From: an uncultured Planctomycetaceae bacterium
Lineage (GTDB): Bacteria; Planctomycetota; Planctomycetia; Pirellulales; Lacipirellulaceae
Length of the DNA: 10,905 nucleotides
Direction: 5' to 3'
Assembly: GCA_937860165.1 (NCBI GenBank)
Contig: CALMBE010000140.1
Location: forward strand, 1 to 10,905
The position numbers and the translations under genes are program-made. This document shows positions 6,242 to 10,905 of this stretch, piece after piece (the first letter of the stretch is position 1; every line of letters begins with the position of its first letter). Below the pieces are notes generated by a model that was not told the origin of the DNA, made no database searches, and saw only the letters and a list, made by a program, of their open reading frames with translations.

Positions 6242-9064
6242 ATGGAGAATCTGATTTTGGCGTCCCGCATTTATTCCTTAGCGAAGGAACTCAAATTAGA
6301 CAGCAAAGACCTTGTCGATATCTGCGCGAAGCTAGGTATCCGTGGGAAGGGCTCTGCGCTGGCAAGCTTAACCGACGAAGAAGAAGTTAAGCTTCGCGAC
6401 CATTTCAAAAATCCTGGGGCACCCGCGACGGCAAAACCCTCGAAGGCCGCGCCGGCTGCACCAGAGCGTCCTTCGGAGCCGGTTCGGACCGGCCGGATGC
6501 CCGTCCTTGCCGCCCCCAAGCCAAGTTCCCCGCTGGGGGGAATCCGCAAGAAACAACCTGCTCCCGAAGAAGTGTCCGAAGTTGCCTCGGCTACCGGATC
6601 TGGCACATCTGGTTCTGGCCCTACTGGGGCTGCTCCCCTGGTGGATTCGCCGGTCGCGCCGATGGAGCTATCGGCCGAGGGCCATGGACCCTTGTCGCGG
6701 GTCATGCGGCGCGATGATTACATCGGCCCGCGCCATGTCAGCGGCAAACTTCCCACGATCGGCCCCGGCGGGGCTCGTGAAAAAGAGCGGGAACCTCGAC
6801 CTGAAGGGACAGGAGGTCCCCGAGTTCGACCGGCAATTAAGCTGGCTCCGATGCCACTCAACGACACCCGACCAACTTCCAGTAAGCCGGATGAGGCTAT
6901 CCAAAAACCCGATTTGCGTCTGCCTGCCGATGCGTTGCGACCCGGCAAGACAAGTGGGAAGCCGCTGGCGGCGCAGATGCGACGTCACGAAGAAACGCTG
7001 GACGCCAAGCGTCGCGGTAAAGTCGCCAAGACCCCCGCGGAGCTCGCTTCCGAAGCCGAAGCCCAGAATATAGCAAAGGGCAAACGCGGCAAGGGCAAGG
7101 AAGTTGCCGCACCGGATGGAGAAGCACCCATACTGGGTGGTCGTGAACATCGACAATTGAATCGGCACCGTCAGACGATCAAGGATAAAGACGGGGGCAG
7201 CGACGAATATCGACCACGCAAGATGTTGCGTCGTCCCCGGCGTGCCGGAGTAAGCACCACGGCACCGCGAAAAGAGAAGGTGTCGCTGCAGCTCCCCTGC
7301 ACGGTCCGCGAGTTCTCCGAAGCGGCAGGTGTCCCCGCGAGCCAGATCCTCCGCATTCTGATGCAAGAAGGGGTCATGGCCAAGATCACTGCCGTCATCG
7401 ACACCGAGTTGACCGAACTGATCGCAGCGGAACTGGGGGTTGATCTGGAATTGAGAGAAGCGATCAGCGTGGAAGATGAATTGTTGTCCGCTTGCCGCGA
7501 CCGCGAGGATACAGCCGAAGAACTCGAGCCGCGTCCCCCCGTAATCACATTCTTGGGTCACGTCGACCACGGCAAGACATCGCTGTTGGATCGGATCATC
7601 GGAATCGATGTCGTGAGCGGCGAGAGCGGGGGCATCACCCAACACATTCGCGCCTACACGATCGACAAAGGGGGCCGACGGATTTCGTTTGTCGATACGC
7701 CGGGTCACGAAGCCTTTACCGAGATGCGGGCCCGTGGGGCCAATGTCACCGACATTGCGGTCCTGGTAGTTGCCGCCGATGACGGCGTGATGCCGCAAAC
7801 CGAGGAAGCCATTAGCCACGCGCGAGCCGCGGAAGTTCCGATCATCGTGGCCCTGAACAAGGTTGACTTACCAGGCATCGATTTGAATCGGGTGTACCAG
7901 GGTCTTTCCACCAATGGCCTGCTGCCCAGTGAATGGGGTGGCGACGTGGAAGTGGTGAAGACGAGCGCCCTCACGGGGGCTGGTATCGACGACCTGCTCG
8001 AGATGCTGCTGACGGTCGCGGAATTGAATGAATACAAAGCCAACCCGCATCGCCCAGCTTTGGGAACTTGTCTAGAAGCGCAGCAAGAATCGGGGCGGGG
8101 CGTGGTTGCCAAGATGATCGTGCAAAACGGGACACTCCGCGTGGGCGACATCGTGGTCTGTGGACAGGCGTATGGGCGCATCAAAGCGATGCACGACACG
8201 CTGAATCCCCATGTGAAGTTTGAAGAGGCTCCGCCTAGCACCCCGGTGAATGTGACCGGTTTCGATACGGCTCCCGGCGCGGGAGATCACTTCTATGTGC
8301 TTGATGATATTGCCGCCGCGCGGACGATTGCCGAGTCCCGACAGCAGAAAGATCGCGTCCAAGCCCTCGGTTTGGGAGTGCAACATGTGACGCTGGAAAC
8401 CTTGTTTGAGCGGCTCGAAGGGGCCAATGAAGTCCAAACACTGAACTTGATCCTGCGGGCCGACGTGCGGGGTTCGATCGAGGCGATTCAAAAAGAATTG
8501 GGGAAACTGGAACACCCCGAAGTGAAAATCAAATTGCTGCAATCTTCCGTTGGGGGAGTCACCGAGGCGGACGTGACGCTGGCCGATGCCTCGGACGCCA
8601 TTATCCTGGGTTTCAATGTGATCGCCGACGAAAACGCCCGCTCGCTGGCCGAGCAACGTGGGGTGCAGATTCGCCGCTACGAGATTATTTACAAGATTAC
8701 CGAGGACATCAAAGCAGCCTTGGAAGGGTTGCTCAAACCCGAGGAACGGGAAGTCGACTTGGGTCGGGCCCTGGTACAGCAAACGTACAAGATCAGCCGC
8801 CTGGGGACGATCGCCGGTTGTCGGGTATTGTCGGGGACGGTCACTCGTGGTGGTCGGGTGCGGGTCATCCGCGACAACACGATTATCGGCGACTACGGGA
8901 TCGATACCCTGCGACGCGAGAAGGACGACGCCAAGGAAGTCCGCGAAGGGTTAGAGTGCGGTATCCGCTTAACAGGGTACAACGACATCAAGGAAGGCGA
9001 CTTGTTTGAAGTTTACAAAGTGGAAGAAGTTGGACGGACCTTCGACGAGTCCGTCGACGGCTAA
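6242..9064 (+). CDS. infB: Translation initiation factor IF-2
   Basis: IF2 is the GTPase that brings fMet-tRNA to the 30S subunit and promotes subunit joining. The 940-residue protein has a first IF2_N module (about 8-52, RIYSLAKELKLDSKDLVDIC), a low-complexity Pro/Ala/Lys/Arg-rich linker (about 55-340) and a second IF2_N module (about 348-402). The G domain follows: GHVDHGKT (G1, 439-446), GGITQHIRAY (G2, 463-472), DTPGH (G3, 485-489), NKVD (G4, 539-542) and SAL (G5, 575-577). Beyond it lie the beta-barrel domain II and the C-terminal initiator-tRNA-binding domains, ending near VGRTFDESVDG. All GTPase residues are intact. The first ATG is used because the IF2_N homology starts at about residue 8. 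It has no Shine-Dalgarno, and a TTG at residue 6 cannot be excluded. Confidence 0.98.
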   Translation: MENLILASRIYSLAKELKLDSKDLVDICAKLGIRGKGSALASLTDEEEVKLRDHFKNPGAPATAKPSKAAPAAPERPSEPVRTGRMPVLAAPKPSSPLGGIRKKQPAPEEVSEVASATGSGTSGSGPTGAAPLVDSPVAPMELSAEGHGPLSRVMRRDDYIGPRHVSGKLPTIGPGGAREKEREPRPEGTGGPRVRPAIKLAPMPLNDTRPTSSKPDEAIQKPDLRLPADALRPGKTSGKPLAAQMRRHEETLDAKRRGKVAKTPAELASEAEAQNIAKGKRGKGKEVAAPDGEAPILGGREHRQLNRHRQTIKDKDGGSDEYRPRKMLRRPRRAGVSTTAPRKEKVSLQLPCTVREFSEAAGVPASQILRILMQEGVMAKITAVIDTELTELIAAELGVDLELREAISVEDELLSACRDREDTAEELEPRPPVITFLGHVDHGKTSLLDRIIGIDVVSGESGGITQHIRAYTIDKGGRRISFVDTPGHEAFTEMRARGANVTDIAVLVVAADDGVMPQTEEAISHARAAEVPIIVALNKVDLPGIDLNRVYQGLSTNGLLPSEWGGDVEVVKTSALTGAGIDDLLEMLLTVAELNEYKANPHRPALGTCLEAQQESGRGVVAKMIVQNGTLRVGDIVVCGQAYGRIKAMHDTLNPHVKFEEAPPSTPVNVTGFDTAPGAGDHFYVLDDIAAARTIAESRQQKDRVQALGLGVQHVTLETLFERLEGANEVQTLNLILRADVRGSIEAIQKELGKLEHPEVKIKLLQSSVGGVTEADVTLADASDAIILGFNVIADENARSLAEQRGVQIRRYEIIYKITEDIKAALEGLLKPEEREVDLGRALVQQTYKISRLGTIAGCRVLSGTVTRGGRVRVIRDNTIIGDYGIDTLRREKDDAKEVREGLECGIRLTGYNDIKEGDLFEVYKVEEVGRTFDESVDG

Positions 9065-9099
9065 AGCAACCTGTTAGAACAAATTCGACAAGCGCTGAG

Positions 9100-9507
9100 A
9101 TGACAACTAGAAGAGTACTCAAAGCCGCCGAGGCAATTCGTGAAGTGGTCAGCATGGCAATCCTGACCGATCTGCGCGACCCGCGAATTCAGGGCGTGAC
9201 GGTTACGTTTGTCGAGGTAACGGGGGATATGCGGACAGCCAAGGTCCATGTCTCGGTCATGGGAGACGAGTCGGCTCAAAAACTCTGTTTGCAGGGTCTG
9301 CGGAGTTCAGCCGGTTTCTTGCAGCAAAAAGTCTCGAAGCGCATCGACACTCGGTATACTCCCGTCATCCGCTTTGAACTCGACATGGGAGTTAAAAATT
9401 CGATCGCAATAGCCAGGATGCTGGGCGACGTACTTCCCGAGCTCGACTCGCCCGAGACGCTCGATTTCGAGCCCCCTCCCGGGGACGACGCTACCGATCT
9501 CGATTGA
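9100..9507 (+). CDS. rbfA: 30S ribosome-binding factor RbfA
   Basis: RbfA is a small KH-fold factor that binds free 30S subunits and helps late 16S rRNA maturation. The 135-residue product has the family N-terminus (RRVLKAAEAIREVVSMAIL), the DPRI motif (27-30) followed by a beta strand GVTVTFVEVT, the strand AKVHVSVMG (47-55) and the typical RYTPVIRFELD (85-95) with a downstream helix. The acidic tail beyond about residue 112 is not part of the core fold. It follows infB after 35 bp with no clear Shine-Dalgarno, consistent with the widespread nusA-infB-rbfA operon order. truB, frequently next in other bacteria, is absent. Confidence 0.96.
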   Translation: MTTRRVLKAAEAIREVVSMAILTDLRDPRIQGVTVTFVEVTGDMRTAKVHVSVMGDESAQKLCLQGLRSSAGFLQQKVSKRIDTRYTPVIRFELDMGVKNSIAIARMLGDVLPELDSPETLDFEPPPGDDATDLD

Positions 9508-9593
9508 CCCGCTGGAAGTTGCTCTTCGGATTCGAGTAGCGTTCCAGAGCCCACTCGTTAAATTGTTCCCTTTAATTGATTGGAGAACCCTCC

Positions 9594-10544
9594 ATGGCCA
9601 GTAACAACCGCGCAGCACGGCTTACCAAAGTGCTGAAGATCGCCAAGAAGTATTACAAACCGTTTGAAGCCCCGCGCGACCGCAAGGTGCTCGAGTACCT
9701 GGTGTACGGCTGTTGTTTGGAGAATTCACTCCATGAAGAAGTCGACCGGGTCTTTGGAGCGCTCACCAACGACTACTTTGATTGGAACGAAGTGCGGGTT
9801 TCTTCGCTGCGGGAACTGAGCGACGTGATGAAGGCCTTGAACGACCCCGAGGAATCCGCCACGCGGGTGAAACGCGTCTTGCAGAGCGTCTTCGAGACGC
9901 ATTATTCGTTTGACTTGGAACCGATGCGAAAGCAGAATTTGGGCCAGACCGTTAAGCAGTTAGAAAAATTCAACGGCACGACTTCGTTCACCGTGGCCTA
10001 CGTCACCCAATACGGGCTGGGGGGGCACTCGATTCCCATCAACCAGGGGTTACTCGAAGTGATGCGGGTGGTCGGTGTCGTGACCGACTCGGAGGCCTCC
10101 AAGGGAACCGTTCCCGGCCTGGAGCGTGCTGTGCCCAAGACGAAGGGAATCGAACAGGGGAGTCTCCTGCACCAACTGGGAGTGGAATTGCTGCGCAGCC
10201 CCTATGGTCCCAACATTCGCAAGTTGTTACTCGAGATCGACAAGACTTGCAAAGATCGGCTCCCCAAGCGTTCCACCAAGAAGGCCAAAGAGCCCGCGCC
10301 AGCCCCACCGGTTAAGCAGGCCCCTCCCGCCGCAGTGAGTCCGCCGAAAGTAACCGGGAAGCCTAAGAAAACGGTTGCCACCAAACCAGCGAGCCCTCCC
10401 GCGCCGAAGAAGGCCGAGAAGGAACCGGCTCCCGCGAAAAAGGCGACTCCCGTCAAGAAAGCGGTCGTCAAGAAGGCGAAGGCCTCCGCACCCGTCGACA
10501 AGAAACACTCGAACAAAAAACTCACGAAGAAGAAACCGCGGTAG
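9594..10544 (+). CDS. Endonuclease-III-like fold protein without catalytic residues, with a histone H1-like basic tail
   Basis: The 316-residue product starts at ATG 9594, with GGAG (9582-9585) eight bases upstream; a TTG at 9576 is rejected. Residues about 20-215 resemble the all-helical HhH-GPD fold of endonuclease III in the order of their segments. Where EndoIII has the catalytic Lys motif (GVGRKTA) this protein has FNGTTSF (126-132). Where EndoIII has the catalytic Asp (VDTH) it has PINQ (148-151). The C-terminal 4Fe-4S cysteines are missing. Residues about 224-316 form a Lys/Pro/Ala-rich tail with KKA and PKK repeats (for example KKATPVKKAVVKKAKA, 282-297), much like eukaryotic H1 or bacterial H1-like proteins. 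I infer a DNA-binding, non-catalytic nucleoid or repair-associated protein. It lies 86 bp after rbfA and may be co-transcribed. The fold assignment rests on pattern matching and needs a structure prediction. Confidence 0.75.
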   Translation: MASNNRAARLTKVLKIAKKYYKPFEAPRDRKVLEYLVYGCCLENSLHEEVDRVFGALTNDYFDWNEVRVSSLRELSDVMKALNDPEESATRVKRVLQSVFETHYSFDLEPMRKQNLGQTVKQLEKFNGTTSFTVAYVTQYGLGGHSIPINQGLLEVMRVVGVVTDSEASKGTVPGLERAVPKTKGIEQGSLLHQLGVELLRSPYGPNIRKLLLEIDKTCKDRLPKRSTKKAKEPAPAPPVKQAPPAAVSPPKVTGKPKKTVATKPASPPAPKKAEKEPAPAKKATPVKKAVVKKAKASAPVDKKHSNKKLTKKKPR

Positions 10545-10557
10545 AGGTTTTTTTTCT
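10524..10557 (+). terminator. Possible weak terminator after the EndoIII-like gene
   Basis: AAGAAACC (about 10530-10537) can pair with GGTTTTTT (10547-10554), with one G-T wobble, across a short loop spanning the stop codon. The sequence then continues into an eight-base T run. The stem is AT-rich and weak, so the call is tentative. Confidence 0.3.
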
Positions 10558-10905
10558 GTGACAGGCTAAGGGGGAGGTCCTTGTGGCAGATGGGATGTGA
10601 AACTTTCCCGTTGGATGCAATTGGTGTTTATCCCAAAGGGATTTCATCGTTCAGCCCAGGGTTGTTCGCCGTAGGCGGGCTACCCTGGGTCGCATGGCCA
10701 AGATTCCTGTTGGCCGAGCTGTAAACGCGGTGTACCAACGGTGCTTTGCCGAGGCCGAAATAAGCCGCGGTCGGTGTGTTTCGTCCTCGGGAGAACGCCG
10801 TCGGAACTCGATGCGAATTGCTCGGACGATTGGGGTTATTTGCCTGTTTGACCCAGGGTAGGTCGCAATAACGACCAACCCTGGGCTGAATGATAAAATC
10901 CCTTC
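10545..10905. other. Gene-free right end
   Basis: These 361 bases hold no credible gene. The first 90 contain the T run after the stop codon and otherwise unremarkable sequence; the rest is the inverted-repeat element at 10636-10904. No promoter for a downstream gene was recognised. Confidence 0.7.
10636..10904. mobile_element. MITE-like element with imperfect terminal inverted repeats of about 55 bp
   Basis: The left end (10636-10691) begins AAGGGATTTCATCGTTCAGC, and the reverse complement of the right end (10850-10904) begins AAGGGATTTTATCATTCAGC. Both continue with CCAGGGTTG and, after a variable centre, TACCCTGGGTC. Each arm contains its own inner hairpin (CCCAGGGT facing ACCCTGGG). The interior of about 158 bp (10692-10849) has only a 55-codon ORF from 10694 with no ribosome binding site and no recognisable motif, so no transposase is encoded. 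A non-autonomous dispersed element is the simplest reading. The right boundary lies at the very edge of the window, so flanking duplications cannot be checked. Confidence 0.7.

Noticed and set aside
6668..7819. 383-codon minus-strand ORF opposite infB
   Set aside because: It overlaps the IF2 linker and G domain. No recognisable motif, and the sense frame is certain.
10694..10861. 55-codon plus-strand ORF inside the right-hand inverted-repeat element
   Set aside because: No ribosome binding site, no motif, and it ends within the terminal repeat. Most likely chance.
10651..10878. 75-codon minus-strand ORF across the right-hand element
   Set aside because: It runs through both terminal repeats and has Arg-rich irregular composition. 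Not a credible gene.

Overview
The window looks like chromosomal DNA of a planctomycete, probably of the Pirellulales type. This is inferred, not proven. The base composition is moderately GC-rich. The nusA-infB-rbfA block has IF2 and RbfA sequences of planctomycete character. There is the tail of a pilin-like secreted protein with a terminal NYAYLDGHV motif, an APC permease fused to a universal stress domain, and many short palindromic and tandem repeats between genes. Several genes lack a clear Shine-Dalgarno sequence.

Layout, left to right. (1) 1-356: the 3' end of a pilin-like gene, apparently broken by an insertion of about 86 bp that carries a TGGCTGG heptad repeat. (2) 357-548: intergenic, mostly a MITE-like long inverted repeat. 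(3) 549-1127: a small membrane-anchored protein with EQ-containing helical repeats, ending in a possible terminator. (4) 1128-1255: a 56-nt pure pyrimidine tract of heptad repeats that abuts the next start codon. (5) 1256-2560: a ketoacyl-synthase-fold protein whose catalytic Cys and second His are replaced. (6) 2589-4409, minus strand and convergent with it: the APC permease/USP fusion. (7) 4410-4794: a divergent intergenic region with paired GC-rich hairpins, a near-consensus sigma-70 promoter and a leader of about 170 nt. (8) 4795-9507: nusA, infB and rbfA, the transcription/translation core operon. (9) 9594-10544: an endonuclease-III-like protein lacking the catalytic and iron-sulphur residues and carrying a histone-H1-like Lys/Pro/Ala tail. 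(10) 10545-10905: a gene-free end occupied mostly by an element with imperfect terminal inverted repeats of about 55 bp.

How the genes work together: NusA (elongation, pausing and termination), IF2 (initiator tRNA delivery) and RbfA (30S maturation) form a classic co-transcribed set. Here it starts at nusA without rimP and is not followed by truB or rpsO. The DNA-repair-fold protein with the basic tail lies 86 bp downstream of rbfA, with its own ribosome binding site. The left-hand genes (membrane protein, KS-like pseudoenzyme, permease) show no clear functional link with the operon.

The most interesting signals are two proteins that keep an enzyme fold but have lost the catalytic residues (1256-2560 and 9594-10544), and the dense, varied repeat content that includes one apparent gene disruption.
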